A DNA stretch of 64,000 nt from Heliomicrobium gestii (GTDB lineage Bacteria; Bacillota; Desulfitobacteriia; Heliobacteriales; Heliobacteriaceae). Position numbers and translations under genes: made by a program. The stretch lies in the NCBI RefSeq assembly GCF_009877435.1, contig NZ_WXEX01000015.1, positions 47,401 to 111,400 of the forward strand. Direction: 5' to 3'. The notes beneath the pieces were generated by a model that saw only the letters and a list, made by a program, of their open reading frames with translations, ran no database searches and was not told where the DNA came from. Below are positions 6,376 through 15,938 of this stretch, piece by piece (positions within the stretch are counted from its first letter, which is position 1; every line of letters starts with the position of its first letter).

Positions 6376-9300
6376 TTAAATCAGGTTTGATTTTTTCAGC
6401 AATCGCTGGACAATCACAGCCACTTCTGCTCTCGTAATTTCACCCTTCGGCGCAAGCATGTCCCGGCTCTTCCCTTCTACGATGCCGGTCTTCACACAAG
6501 CTGCGGCGCTTTCTTTCGCCCAGACGGCGATTTGCGGCTCGTCGCCAAAGCCATTCAACAGGTTGTCGCTTTCATCCGTTTTCAATCCAGCCTTGAGCCC
6601 GGTGATCTTCATCGCTCTCGCCATCATCGTCATGGCCTGTTCACGGGTGATCCGGTCATCGGGTCCGAAGGTGCCATCTCCATACCCGGAAATGATGCCG
6701 TAGGCGGCGGCGGTCTGAATGAATGGGCCGTACCACTCCGCCGGTCGCACATCGGAATAGAGATTCGTTCCGGTTCCCGGCTTCAGACCCAGCCCCTTGA
6801 CCACGATGGCCGCAAACTCCGCCCGGGTGATTTCCCGATCCGGTTCAAACATTCCGTTGCCAACACCGCTGATGACCATGCGGGAGCCCATATTGTTGAT
6901 GGCTTCTTTCGCCCAGTGATGTTCTGCGTCCTGGAAGGCGATCGGGTGCCAGATGACGGTGTAGGCGCTGTTGGTCAAGCTGTTGATCACCGCGTAATGC
7001 TTGCCGTTGTTGATGATGACTCTCGTCGGCACATGCCGCACAGTTCCATCGGGTTCTACGACAACGCCGGTCGTAATCTTGTTCGGATCAACGCCCTCGG
7101 GAATCAAGAGTGTTCTTTCCACAAAGGTGTTGAATTTGCTGACCTCTATCGCCTTCGTCCCATCGACGCAGTTAATCGTGAAGTCAACCGGAGGCGCAAC
7201 AATCGTGAATTCGCCCGTTTTTGCCGCGTTCTCTATCACCTTGACTGTCGCTTCATCGGACCTTTCGATAGAAATCCGAACCTGGATATCCTTCAACGCT
7301 ACTTCCTTTCCGATCTGTTCCGAAATGGCCTCAATGTCGATCTCTTTTGCCGGTAAAACATAGTCAACCATGGGTGTCTTGATTTCGAGCAGGGCTTCTC
7401 TGCTCTCCATATTTTTTACCATTTGCCCGTTCAGTTCACCGACAATGATATCTGCGCCGGAGTTGACCGGAATGGTCACTGTGGCGTGACTGCCTTCCGC
7501 TTCAAGCTTTTGTTCTAGTTTCGCAGGATCGACAGTAATGGTCGCTACGGTTTTATCGCCCTGTTTCGTTTCGGTCAGGGCGCCGGCTTTTTCCGCTTTG
7601 CCGTTCACCAGAACGTCCATGCCGGCATTGGCGACCGCCGGTGTCGTCCCGGAGGAACCAGACCCAGAGCCGCCACCCCCATTGGAAGGTCTGTACGGGA
7701 TTATGGCTGCGGAATCTTCCGATTCGACGCTTTCTCCCTGGCCGTTGATCGCAACGACCCGGAAGGTGTAGGCCTGTCCGTTGGTCAATCCGGTTACCGA
7801 AATCGGGCTGTTGCTTCCGCTCGTCGTGAGTGAATCCTGCTTTACCCCGTTTATGTACACATTGACTTTGTATCCGGTAATCGGGCTTCCTCCGCCATCG
7901 GGGGCAGTAAAGTGGACTTCCGCTTGTCCGTCTCCGGCGACGGCGCTGATCCCCGCAGGTCTTCCCGGCGTGCTGACAGGGGTCGCGCTGACTTGGCCCG
8001 TAGCGAGAACAGTCCTTTCGGCGTTGTCCCATGCTTTCACTTCAAATGGATAGGAGACACCGTTTGTCAGCCCGCTCACCCTATAATGGTAACTGCTTTC
8101 CGGCATCGTGACGATCATGCGGTCCAGGTGGGATGGCCCTTGATAGACATGATAGTAAACGGCATCGGTCACACTTGTCCAAGTTAAATCGACAATGCCA
8201 TTGCCCGGCGTCGCGTTAAGAACAAAGGCGCCCGGCCCGGGAACCGTGACGGTGGTCGAATTCTGGCTTCGCACACCGTTGATGCTTTGAGCCACATAGT
8301 ACTGGCTTCCTTCAGTGAGGCCTGCGAATCGAAAAACGCCTGTCCCCAGATCAGTCGGAGCGCTGGAGATGACTGCGCCATCTCGATCATAGAGGGTGAT
8401 CGCCGCTCCGGGGTAGATATTGCCTGCATCGATGCGTCCCATCTCTGCACTGACGGTCGGTACTCGCAGGACGGCAATGGCAGTGCCTGAATGGAGGCTT
8501 TCCATTGTATTCACTGTCTGAGTGATGTAGTATCCCAAGCTGCTGGGTTCTACGGGATCAAAGGTGTAAACGGACGCTGTCACATGGTCAGCGGTGGCTA
8601 TCAATCTGCCGTCGGTCCGGTAGAGTTTCAGCGTCGCGCCGCCAGTGAAGCTGTTGACGACGATTTTCTCGATCGCCCCGCTCGCCGCTGGCGCATCAGG
8701 CGCTGAATATTTATTGATGGTTGCGGGATTCGTCTGTGCGGCGTCTGTGGTCAAGGTCACGGTTGTGCTCAAATAGTCTGTCGCAGACAAGGTCTGGGAG
8801 CCGGCAGGAAGCCATAGGCAAGCGGTGCCATCGGGGGCCGTCGTGGCCCGGTAGGTATAACTTCCCCCCAGCGCGCCGTTGATGACCGATTGCACAAGAA
8901 CCGCCGCCGCCGGGTTGGTGGAGACATTGACCATGAAGAGGTCGTCCCCGCCGGGGATGTTCTTGATGGAGCGCGGATTGGTCCCTTCCATCACCACTGA
9001 GCCGATATTTCCGGCAGCGACATAGACATCCTTGCCCAGAACAGACGGTCTTTGCGCGGAAGCGCCTTGTCCTCCTCGCACATACACGTCTCCGGCGCTG
9101 GCAGATACGGTGACAGTATTACCCAACCCCGAATTTGTGCCGCTGTTATATCCGAATGCGCGCAGGCCGGCGCCGCCCAGTCCTTTCGCGCCCGTGCCAC
9201 CGACCGCCCGGACGGCGGCGCTGTTTTCAATCTTGACTTTCCCTGCATAAGCAAAAACCGCGTGCGCGCCGTTGAGATCGCCGTTGCCGCCGGTGGCTGT

Positions 9301-10650
9301 GACGCTTCCGCCGGTGAGGTTAATATCCCTCCCGTAGGCGTACATAGCGACACCGCCGTTTTTCTTGTCGCTGCTCCCCCCGGCAACTGTCACCGTTCCG
9401 CCGGTTACGTCGATGTTTTGCTGGTTGGCGTAGATCGCGTTGCCGCCGGTTTCATTGACACTGTGACCGCCGGTGGCCGTGATGATTCCACCCGATATGG
9501 CGATCGCTTGATCGGCGTACAGCGCCATTCGGCCGCTTCCATTGACGCTGTTGCCGCCGGTAGCCGTAACGCTTCCGCCGGTGATGGTTATGTTTTGATG
9601 CTCTGTATACAGCGCCGAACCGCCGTTGCTATTCGTACTGTTTCCACCGGTGGCCGTGACCGTTCCGCCCGTGATGCCGATACTTTGATTGATGGTGTAG
9701 ATCGCCAAGCCGCCGGTTCCCGCAACACTGTCGCCACCGATCGCCGTCACCGTGCCGCCGCTGATCGTTGCAGAGTTGGCAAGAGACATGCCCTTGCCGG
9801 CGTAAACGTTGTCGGCATTGCCACCTGTCGCGTTCACGCCGCCGCCTTCCACCGTAAGCTTTCCGCCTAAGGCTATATTGGAGAAGGGGACGGTGAGCTT
9901 GATGCCTGCGCTGTCGTTGATGCTTGAAGAACGGGATACGCCACCCCTTGCATTGACTGTGCCGCCATTTACCTGCATGTTGCCCCATGTGATGGCAATG
10001 CCCGATCCAGCGGAAGCAGAGGAGTCGCCCCCGGTGGCCGTGACGGTCACATCGCCTTCGATGGTTAGATCAGCTCCGGCTCCCAGGGTACCGGATGTGT
10101 CTGCCACCATACTGATGCCGCTGCCTCCGTCGCTCCCATTGGTCGGACTCCCGCCGGTGATATTTAAAGTGCCGTTGCCTGTGATTTTAAGTTTCTGATC
10201 GTGGTTTGAAGCGATTCCGTTGCCCATTCCCTTTCCCGCGATGTTGCATGCGCCGGAAACGTTAATGGTCATCCCATCAGCGCCGCTATCCGCTTTATTG
10301 AGTTCAATACCGGATTTATTGTCCGGGGCGGTGATATTGAGGTTAGTGATATTCAGGGTAATGTCGTTGGCCACCGCGACATACATGTCTTCACAGTTAT
10401 CTGGAACGCCAATGATCGTAACGTTGGCATTGTCCGGTGAAGTCACATCGATCTTCATCGGTTTGTCCGGTTTATCGAGGATGACCAGTGTGTCGTCACC
10501 TGTCAGTGGAATGAAGCTGATCCCATCCCAACTGTTCCAGACACCGTTTAATCGATAGCCCGATTGCGCCGCCAAGGCGCTGATTGGGATCGACGAACAA
10601 AATAAAAAAAGAGCGATCAAAAGGGCCAAACACTTCTTTGTTATTTTCAC
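6376..10650 (-). CDS. Giant S-layer-anchored surface protein with Gly/Thr-rich beta repeats, two FN3 domains and three SLH domains
   Basis: 1424 residues. The start is GTG at 10650, with AAAGGAG 9 bases upstream. A signal peptide ends near residue 28 (SALAAQ). Residues of about 80-560 are imperfect repeats of some 23-25 residues built on GGTVTATGGNS, the pattern of a right-handed parallel beta-helix. Two fibronectin type III domains follow (about 790-990; both contain VSGLTNG or VTGLTNG). A Gly/Ser hinge and a further beta domain lead to three SLH domains in the last 180 residues (the ITRAEFAAIV and ITREQAMTMM types) that bind secondary wall polymer. The partner or substrate is unknown; adhesion or a structural S-layer role is inferred. 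Confidence 0.88.
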   Translation of the reverse strand: MKITKKCLALLIALFLFCSSIPISALAAQSGYRLNGVWNSWDGISFIPLTGDDTLVILDKPDKPMKIDVTSPDNANVTIIGVPDNCEDMYVAVANDITLNITNLNITAPDNKSGIELNKADSGADGMTINVSGACNIAGKGMGNGIASNHDQKLKITGNGTLNITGGSPTNGSDGGSGISMVADTSGTLGAGADLTIEGDVTVTATGGDSSASAGSGIAITWGNMQVNGGTVNARGGVSRSSSINDSAGIKLTVPFSNIALGGKLTVEGGGVNATGGNADNVYAGKGMSLANSATISGGTVTAIGGDSVAGTGGLAIYTINQSIGITGGTVTATGGNSTNSNGGSALYTEHQNITITGGSVTATGGNSVNGSGRMALYADQAIAISGGIITATGGHSVNETGGNAIYANQQNIDVTGGTVTVAGGSSDKKNGGVAMYAYGRDINLTGGSVTATGGNGDLNGAHAVFAYAGKVKIENSAAVRAVGGTGAKGLGGAGLRAFGYNSGTNSGLGNTVTVSASAGDVYVRGGQGASAQRPSVLGKDVYVAAGNIGSVVMEGTNPRSIKNIPGGDDLFMVNVSTNPAAAVLVQSVINGALGGSYTYRATTAPDGTACLWLPAGSQTLSATDYLSTTVTLTTDAAQTNPATINKYSAPDAPAASGAIEKIVVNSFTGGATLKLYRTDGRLIATADHVTASVYTFDPVEPSSLGYYITQTVNTMESLHSGTAIAVLRVPTVSAEMGRIDAGNIYPGAAITLYDRDGAVISSAPTDLGTGVFRFAGLTEGSQYYVAQSINGVRSQNSTTVTVPGPGAFVLNATPGNGIVDLTWTSVTDAVYYHVYQGPSHLDRMIVTMPESSYHYRVSGLTNGVSYPFEVKAWDNAERTVLATGQVSATPVSTPGRPAGISAVAGDGQAEVHFTAPDGGGSPITGYKVNVYINGVKQDSLTTSGSNSPISVTGLTNGQAYTFRVVAINGQGESVESEDSAAIIPYRPSNGGGGSGSGSSGTTPAVANAGMDVLVNGKAEKAGALTETKQGDKTVATITVDPAKLEQKLEAEGSHATVTIPVNSGADIIVGELNGQMVKNMESREALLEIKTPMVDYVLPAKEIDIEAISEQIGKEVALKDIQVRISIERSDEATVKVIENAAKTGEFTIVAPPVDFTINCVDGTKAIEVSKFNTFVERTLLIPEGVDPNKITTGVVVEPDGTVRHVPTRVIINNGKHYAVINSLTNSAYTVIWHPIAFQDAEHHWAKEAINNMGSRMVISGVGNGMFEPDREITRAEFAAIVVKGLGLKPGTGTNLYSDVRPAEWYGPFIQTAAAYGIISGYGDGTFGPDDRITREQAMTMMARAMKITGLKAGLKTDESDNLLNGFGDEPQIAVWAKESAAACVKTGIVEGKSRDMLAPKGEITRAEVAVIVQRLLKKSNLI

Positions 10651-10894
10651 AGACTCATTCTCCTTTAATCGATCAATCCGGCATGGGTAATTTCAGCAAA
10701 TTTCTGGATATTCCGCAAAAGAGAGATGGCAGGCTCATCCGTTTTCTCTGGAACCTTCCTCACGTGATTTTACCAAATCTTTCACCCTAAAAAAAGTGAA
10801 AACTATGTAAAAGTTGCTGAATTCGAATTCAATTCTTATAAAAAACTTGGATGTAAAGGGATCTCAAGCCATTCAGAATCGCTTTATTTACTTT

Positions 10895-10923
10895 ATAATA
10901 ATGAAACGAGTATGTTATTTCAA
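10895..10923 (-). promoter_or_regulatory. Candidate sigma-A promoter for the S-layer gene
   Basis: TTGAAA (10918-10923), 17-base spacer, TATTAT (10895-10900) on the minus strand. This would give a leader of about 240 bases. The surrounding gap 10651-11030 is strikingly AT-rich and holds no ORF that I can support. Such long AT-rich leaders are common upstream of abundant S-layer genes. Confidence 0.5.
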
Positions 10924-11030
10924 CATTTGTAATTTATTTCAATTTATAGTTTATATTTTTGAGTTGCTTATAATTTAATATATTGAGCAAACAAAGAAAG
11001 GGGGATTTTTCCTTGAACGTGATCTTTTCT

Positions 11031-12071
11031 TTATACCAACACTTTCAACAGCACATACCGCCCCACCACCTTCCCCACCGCCGCCACCGGCACGGCCAGG
11101 AGCAGGCCGACGATGCCGAAGAGGTGCCCGCCGGCGAGCAGGGCGAAGATGACGGCCAAGGGATGCAAGCCCACCGAGTCGCCCAACAGCTTCGGCTGGA
11201 GCAGGTTCGATTCGATCTGCTGGACGATGATCATGACCAGGACGGCGTAGAGGGCCAGCCGGGGCGACTCGAGCAGGCCCACAACGACAGCGGGCGCCAT
11301 GCCGATGAGCGGGCCGAAGTAGGGGATCAGGTCGGCGATGCCGGCGATGATGCCGATCAGCAGGCTGTATTCGAGGCCGATCAGGGTGAGGCCGACGGTC
11401 GTGAGCACGCCGACGACGAAGGCCATGAGAAAGTTGCAGCGGACGACCGCCCGCAGGACCCGGTTCACTTCCCCGCCGACGATCTGCACATGGGCGCGCA
11501 GCCGCTGGGGCGCCAGGTGCAGGCTCCCCTTGCCGATGGCTTCCCAGTCACGGAGAAAATAAAAGCTCATCACCGGGATCAGGACGATGTCGAGGGCGTT
11601 TTCGGCCAGGCTGACGGCGCTCTGCAAGACCCAGCGCACCGCCGCCAGCAGCGTCCCTTCCCCCCTGGAAAGCGTTTCGCTCCAAACCTGTTGGATCCCC
11701 GGCGGAAAGCCGGCCTGGATCATATCCTGCTGGATGCGGGTGAGCCATGCCTGCAGTTCCTGGCTGTATTGGGGGAGTTGGACGCTGAAGCGGTTCAATT
11801 CGCCGAAGATGCGCGGCAAGCCAAAGGCGACGAGGCTGCCGAAACCGCCGAGGACGACGGCGAAGACGGCGAGGATGCTCACGATGCGCCCGAGACCCCG
11901 CTTTTCCAGCCAGATCACGCCGGGATAGAGCAGGTAGGCCAGCACAAAGGCGATGGCAAAGGGTAGAAGGGTCTGCCGCACCAGGTAGGCCAGGAGCAGC
12001 AGGATCACCCAGAAACCGGCCACAAGCAGGATGCGCCAACGCCCGTTAGACAACGCCGCCTCCACCTCCAC
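11031..12071 (-). CDS. AI-2E family transporter (PerM-type membrane protein)
   Basis: 346 residues with about eight hydrophobic segments: a pair near the N-terminus (LLVAGFWVILLLLAYLV) and a cluster in the C-terminal half. The family signature region GIIAGIADLIPYFGPLIGM is present. The family covers quorum-signal exporters and sodium/proton antiporters, so the substrate cannot be read from the sequence. It lies after a terminator and is probably a separate transcription unit from the isc genes. Confidence 0.88.
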   Translation of the reverse strand: MEVEAALSNGRWRILLVAGFWVILLLLAYLVRQTLLPFAIAFVLAYLLYPGVIWLEKRGLGRIVSILAVFAVVLGGFGSLVAFGLPRIFGELNRFSVQLPQYSQELQAWLTRIQQDMIQAGFPPGIQQVWSETLSRGEGTLLAAVRWVLQSAVSLAENALDIVLIPVMSFYFLRDWEAIGKGSLHLAPQRLRAHVQIVGGEVNRVLRAVVRCNFLMAFVVGVLTTVGLTLIGLEYSLLIGIIAGIADLIPYFGPLIGMAPAVVVGLLESPRLALYAVLVMIIVQQIESNLLQPKLLGDSVGLHPLAVIFALLAGGHLFGIVGLLLAVPVAAVGKVVGRYVLLKVLV

Positions 12072-12091
12072 TTTTTTCCCTCCGAGAAATC

Positions 12092-12120
12092 AAAAAGCCC
12101 GCCATGTGCGCGGGCTTTTT
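12092..12120 (-). terminator. Terminator at the end of the isc-mnmA gene cluster
   Basis: An 11-bp stem AAAAAGCCCGC / GCGGGCTTTTT (12092-12102 and 12110-12120) with a 7-base loop, in the gap between the zinc-ribbon gene and the AI-2E family gene. The arms are identical to those of the terminator at 6344-6372. Confidence 0.85.
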
Positions 12121-12158
12121 ACTTCTTCAAGGCATGCCTCATCAACGAAAGGTTCGGT

Positions 12159-12350
12159 TCATGTCGGCGCCACGTTCGCCCCATCGAGGTCCATCAACGG
12201 CGGATCCGGTTCCAGGGCCATCAGGCTGCCGTCTTCGGCGACCTCGAAGATCTCTTGTCGTTCATTGAACTCGATAAAGCAATTCCAGCAGTAGTATTGG
12301 TTTACGCCAACCTTGCCAACCTGCTTCCCGCCGCAGACAGGGCAGCTCAT
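12159..12350 (-). CDS. Small zinc-ribbon protein, 63 residues
   Basis: Two CxxC pairs (SCPVCGG and YYCWNCFIEF) form a clear zinc ribbon at the N-terminus, followed by an acidic tail. ATG at 12350 is preceded by GGAGG at 12358-12362; the frame extends further upstream, but that part overlaps the PRC-barrel gene. It is 17 bases from that gene and so likely in the same operon. The function is unknown. Confidence 0.75.
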   Translation of the reverse strand: MSCPVCGGKQVGKVGVNQYYCWNCFIEFNERQEIFEVAEDGSLMALEPDPPLMDLDGANVAPT

Positions 12351-12367
12351 GGAAATCCCTCCGTTTG

Positions 12368-13039
12368 CTATTCCCGCTCCCGCTGCCATGCGTCCTGCCA
12401 GTGGTCGGCGACGATGACCGAGTCGGTCCGCCATTCCGTCACGTCCGGCCAAGGAAGCTGGAGCCGGCCGGTCAGCAAGTCCTGCATCAGGCCGTCAGAC
12501 ACCTCGAGCGCTGTCAGTTGGCCCTGGGCGGGATCGAAGAGGAGGTCGCCCACTTGTCCCAAGGGGCGGCCCGCTTGGGTCCGCACCGGATGGCCTTCAC
12601 AACGGGAGAGGCTGAGAAAATCCGCAGCCGCCGGGGATGCTTCGCCGGGGGAGGCTGGGTGAACATCTGTATCGTGCGGCGCTTGTTCCAGATGGGCCGG
12701 CTCTTCCAGCCCGGGCGCAGGATTCGGCGACTCGGAGGACGCGAGCGCAGGATGGGCCGGATCATGAGGCGCCGGCTCGGCATCGGTCCGGATCACGTCC
12801 TGGTCATAGGTGGCCTGCGCCCAGTCGAGCCGGCGATTCGCCTTCTCCCCCTCGGCTTCCAGCAGCAGCCCCGTCACGCGGCCTTCTTGGGTGTCGACCA
12901 TCAGGTCGGTGACCCGGCCGAGGGTCTTGCCCGTTGCAGGGTGAACCACAGGCAGATGGATGACATCTCTTCCTTTTAACACTCCTGGGGGCGTCTCCCC
13001 TCGTCGTCTGCATTGGCGCCGGTTTGGGAACGATTCCAT
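12368..13039 (-). CDS. Protein with two PRC-barrel domains
   Basis: Up to 223 residues. Residues of about 20-90 (GRDVIHLPVVHPATGKTLGR) and 150-205 (SRCEGHPVRTQAGRPLGQ) are two copies of the PRC-barrel fold, separated by a Pro/Glu/Ala-rich linker. The start is uncertain: ATG at 13039 has no clear Shine-Dalgarno, and GTG at 12982 just before the first barrel is an alternative. It follows mnmA by 22 bases. PRC-barrel proteins of this kind are often found beside isc genes in clostridia; their role is not established. Confidence 0.75.
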   Translation of the reverse strand: MESFPNRRQCRRRGETPPGVLKGRDVIHLPVVHPATGKTLGRVTDLMVDTQEGRVTGLLLEAEGEKANRRLDWAQATYDQDVIRTDAEPAPHDPAHPALASSESPNPAPGLEEPAHLEQAPHDTDVHPASPGEASPAAADFLSLSRCEGHPVRTQAGRPLGQVGDLLFDPAQGQLTALEVSDGLMQDLLTGRLQLPWPDVTEWRTDSVIVADHWQDAWQRERE

Positions 13040-13061
13040 GATCTATTGTTGACGCTACAGG

Positions 13062-14252
13062 TCATCTTTTATACTCAGCGGCGCCGCTTCGTTGCGCCGG
13101 CCCCCGTATCGCCTTCGCCCCTTTCACCGGCTTCGGCTCGGGGTAGCGGATCTCCGGCAGCTTCACATCGAGGTTACGGACGATGGTGCCGCCGCCGACG
13201 ATCCAATCGCCCCGGTAAAAGACAACCGCTTGTCCCGGCGTGATCGCCCGCTGGGGGGCGGCGAAATCGACGATGACCGAGGTTCCGTCTTCTGAAGGGG
13301 AGATGACCGCTTTCGCCGGCGGGGCGCTGTAGCGGATCTTGGCATCCACCTCCATCGGTCCGGTCAAGCCTGCGATGTCGATCCAGTTCAGGTCGTCGGC
13401 CAGGAGCCGCCGGCCTTTGACCGCTTCGTCAGGGCCGATGACGACGGCGTTATGTTCCACATCGAGGGCGATCACGTAGGCCGGGTAGCCGAAGGCAACG
13501 CCGAGGCCCTTGCGCTGGCCGACCGTGTAAAAAGGGAGTCCTCGGTGGGTCCCGATGACCTTGCCTTCCTGATCGACAAAGGGACCGGGCTGGAAGGGAT
13601 GGCCGGGGTAGCGTTCCTCCAAAAAACGCCGGTAGTCGTTGTCGGGAATGAAGCAAATCTCCTGGCTGTCCGGTTTGGAGGCGACCGCCAGGCCCAGTTG
13701 TGCCGCCTTTTCACGGATCGCCGGCTTGGTAAAACGGCCCAGCGGGAAGAGGGTCTGTGACAGCTGCTCTTGGGTCATGTTAAAGAGCGCGTAGGACTGG
13801 TCCTTGTTCGCGTCAACGCCCCGGCCCAGGCGATAGCGGCCCGTGACGTCATCTTGCTCGATGCGGGCGTAATGGCCTGTGGCGACCTTCGAAGCGCCGA
13901 GGGCGAGAGATTTTTGCAGGAGGCCCTCGAACTTGATGACGCGGTTGCAACGGATGCAGGGATTGGGCGTGTTGCCGGCCAGGTATTCGCGACCGAAATA
14001 GTCGATGACTTCCGCTTCAAAGTAGTCGCGAAAATTCATCACGTAATGAGGAATGCCCAGTTTGAAGGCGACCCGCTTGGCGTCTTCGACAGCGGAGAGG
14101 GAGCAACAGCCCCCTTCGGCCCCTTCCGGCGCGTCTTTCGGCCAGATCTGCAGGGTGACGCCGATGACGTCATACCCTTGTTCCAACAAAAGAGCGGCCG
14201 TCACAGAAGAATCGACGCCGCCGCTCATTGCCACTACGACTGTCTCTTTCAC
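13062..14252 (-). CDS. mnmA: tRNA 2-thiouridine(34) synthase MnmA
   Basis: Thiolates U34 of tRNA-Lys, -Glu and -Gln using sulfur relayed from the cysteine desulfurase. The PP-loop SGGVDSS is near residue 10. The two catalytic cysteines are in NPCIRCN and SQEICFIP. The C-terminal beta-barrel ends in the VGGGTI region. The start is GTG at 14252, which gives the conserved VKETVVVAMSGG N-terminus. About 396 residues, plus a short basic tail beyond the usual end. It is downstream of iscS-iscU, matching the sulfur supply route. Confidence 0.93.
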   Translation of the reverse strand: MKETVVVAMSGGVDSSVTAALLLEQGYDVIGVTLQIWPKDAPEGAEGGCCSLSAVEDAKRVAFKLGIPHYVMNFRDYFEAEVIDYFGREYLAGNTPNPCIRCNRVIKFEGLLQKSLALGASKVATGHYARIEQDDVTGRYRLGRGVDANKDQSYALFNMTQEQLSQTLFPLGRFTKPAIREKAAQLGLAVASKPDSQEICFIPDNDYRRFLEERYPGHPFQPGPFVDQEGKVIGTHRGLPFYTVGQRKGLGVAFGYPAYVIALDVEHNAVVIGPDEAVKGRRLLADDLNWIDIAGLTGPMEVDAKIRYSAPPAKAVISPSEDGTSVIVDFAAPQRAITPGQAVVFYRGDWIVGGGTIVRNLDVKLPEIRYPEPKPVKGAKAIRGPAQRSGAAEYKR

Positions 14253-14357
14253 TTGAATCCCTTTTCCTTCACTATTGATTCTGTCTTGCTTACAGCGACA
14301 TCCCGGACAGGCTGGGCCCATCCGGGATGCATTTTTACGGGTCTTGTTATCTCGTTA

Positions 14358-14735
14358 CTACTTCGCTTCCTCTTGCTTCGCCTTGTAATCGGCGATGGCT
14401 TTGTGAAGCGCATCAGCGGCCAGGTTGCTACAGTGCATCTTTTGCGGCGGCAGGCCGCCGAGGGCTTCGGCGACAGCCTTGTTCGTCAGTTCCAGCGCTT
14501 CGTCGATGGTCTTGCCTTTGATCAGTTCCGTCGCCATGGAACTGGTGGCGATGGCGGCGCCACAGCCGAAGGTTTTGAACTTGACGTCTTTAATAATGTT
14601 GTCCTCGACATCGAGATAAATACGCATGATGTCACCGCAGGTGGCGTTGCCGACTTCGCCGACACCGCTGGCGTTTTCGATCTCCCCCACGTTGCGGGGA
14701 TTCATGAAGTGATCCATCACTTTATCGGTATACAT
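14358..14735 (-). CDS. iscU: Iron-sulfur cluster scaffold IscU/NifU N-terminal type
   Basis: 125 residues that assemble Fe-S clusters on three conserved cysteines: NATCGD, FGCGAA and MHCSN. Asp of the GD motif, which promotes cluster release, is present. It starts 3 bases past the cysteine desulfurase stop, so the pair is translationally coupled. Confidence 0.93.
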   Translation of the reverse strand: MYTDKVMDHFMNPRNVGEIENASGVGEVGNATCGDIMRIYLDVEDNIIKDVKFKTFGCGAAIATSSMATELIKGKTIDEALELTNKAVAEALGGLPPQKMHCSNLAADALHKAIADYKAKQEEAK

Positions 14736-14738
14736 TCC

Positions 14739-15905
14739 TCAGCCCTCCTTATTGGCATAGAGCGGAGACATGGCGCGCAGTCGTTCGACGATCTGCGGCA
14801 GCACGTCCAGCACATATTCGATATCTTCCTCGGTGTTGTCGCGACCCAGTGTCAGCCGCAGCGAGCCGTGGGCCACTTCGTGGCTGAGGCCCATGGCCAG
14901 CAGGACATGGGAGGGGTCCAGGGAGCCCGAGGTGCAGGCCGAGCCGGAAGAGCCGGCGATGCCTTTCATGTCCAGCATGAGGAGCAGCGATTCGCCTTCC
15001 ACGTAACGGATCGACACGTTGACGTTGATGGGGATGCGCTCCGTCGGGTGACCGTTGAGTTTCACGTCAGGGATGGTCAGCAGGCCTTCGATCAGGCGCT
15101 GGCGCAACCGGCCCATGTGGCCCATCTCTTCGGGCAGTTCGCGCGCCATGATCTCAGCGGCTTTGCCGAAGCCGACGATGCCCGGCAGGTTCTCTGTGCC
15201 GGGGCGGCGCTTGCGCTCCTGGCCGCCGCCGTGGGTGACAGGGGACAGCTTGGTTCCTTTGCGGATATAGAGGGCGCCGACCCCTTTGGGGCCGTAGATT
15301 TTGTGGGAGGAGAGGGACATGAGATCGACGCCGAGGTCGTTCACATCGACAGGGATCTTGCCGACCGTCTGAACGGCGTCGGTGTGCATAACCGCGCCAT
15401 GGGCCTTGACGAGTTGGGCGATCTCCTTGATCGGGTTGATCGTGCCGACTTCGTTGTTGGCGTGCATGATCGTGACCAGGATCGTCTCCGGCTTGAGGGC
15501 CGCCTTCACGTCCTCGACACGAACCATGCCATACTCGTCGACAGGCAGCACGGTGAGCTCGAAGCCTTCTTTCGTCAGCGCCTGGCAGGCGTCCAGCACG
15601 GCGTGGTGCTCCACCGCCGAGGTGATGACATGGTTGCCTTTTTTGCGCAGGGCCCGGGCGACGCCGAAGATGGTCAGGTTGTCGGCCTCGGTGCCGCCGC
15701 TGGTGAAGATGATCTCTTCGGGACGGGCGCCGATCAGGCTGGCCACATTCGCCCGCGCCTCTTCCAGGAGCTTTTTGCCTTCCCGGCCGAAGGAATGGAC
15801 GCTCGACGGGTTGCCGAAATGGTTTTGCATGCAGTCGACCATCGCTTCGACGACTGCGGGATGTACGGGCGTTGTCGCGCCGTGATCGAGGTAAACACGT
15901 CGCAT
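14739..15905 (-). CDS. iscS: Cysteine desulfurase, IscS/NifS type
   Basis: PLP enzyme that takes sulfur from cysteine for Fe-S clusters and tRNA thiolation; 388 residues. ATG at 15905 (MRRVYLDHGATTP) has GGAGGAGAG upstream; an earlier ATG at 15929 adds 8 residues and is less likely. The PLP lysine lies in SLSSHKIYGPKG, and the catalytic cysteine loop is GSACTSGSLDPSHVL. Between iscR and iscU. Confidence 0.94.
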   Translation of the reverse strand: MRRVYLDHGATTPVHPAVVEAMVDCMQNHFGNPSSVHSFGREGKKLLEEARANVASLIGARPEEIIFTSGGTEADNLTIFGVARALRKKGNHVITSAVEHHAVLDACQALTKEGFELTVLPVDEYGMVRVEDVKAALKPETILVTIMHANNEVGTINPIKEIAQLVKAHGAVMHTDAVQTVGKIPVDVNDLGVDLMSLSSHKIYGPKGVGALYIRKGTKLSPVTHGGGQERKRRPGTENLPGIVGFGKAAEIMARELPEEMGHMGRLRQRLIEGLLTIPDVKLNGHPTERIPINVNVSIRYVEGESLLLMLDMKGIAGSSGSACTSGSLDPSHVLLAMGLSHEVAHGSLRLTLGRDNTEEDIEYVLDVLPQIVERLRAMSPLYANKEG

Positions 15906-15938
15906 GGCTCTCTCTCCTCCGAATTTCAAGTGGCGGCG

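Noticed and set aside
9000..10200. Possible CRISPR-like array in the repeated part of the S-layer gene
   Set aside because: The repeats are imperfect, contiguous and in frame with a single long ORF; there are no spacers of constant length and no cas genes.
14299..14329. Hairpin CATCCCGGA / TCCGGGATG between iscU and mnmA
   Set aside because: A 9-bp stem, but no T-run follows on the minus strand, the strand of both genes. Not supported as a terminator; it may only affect RNA stability.
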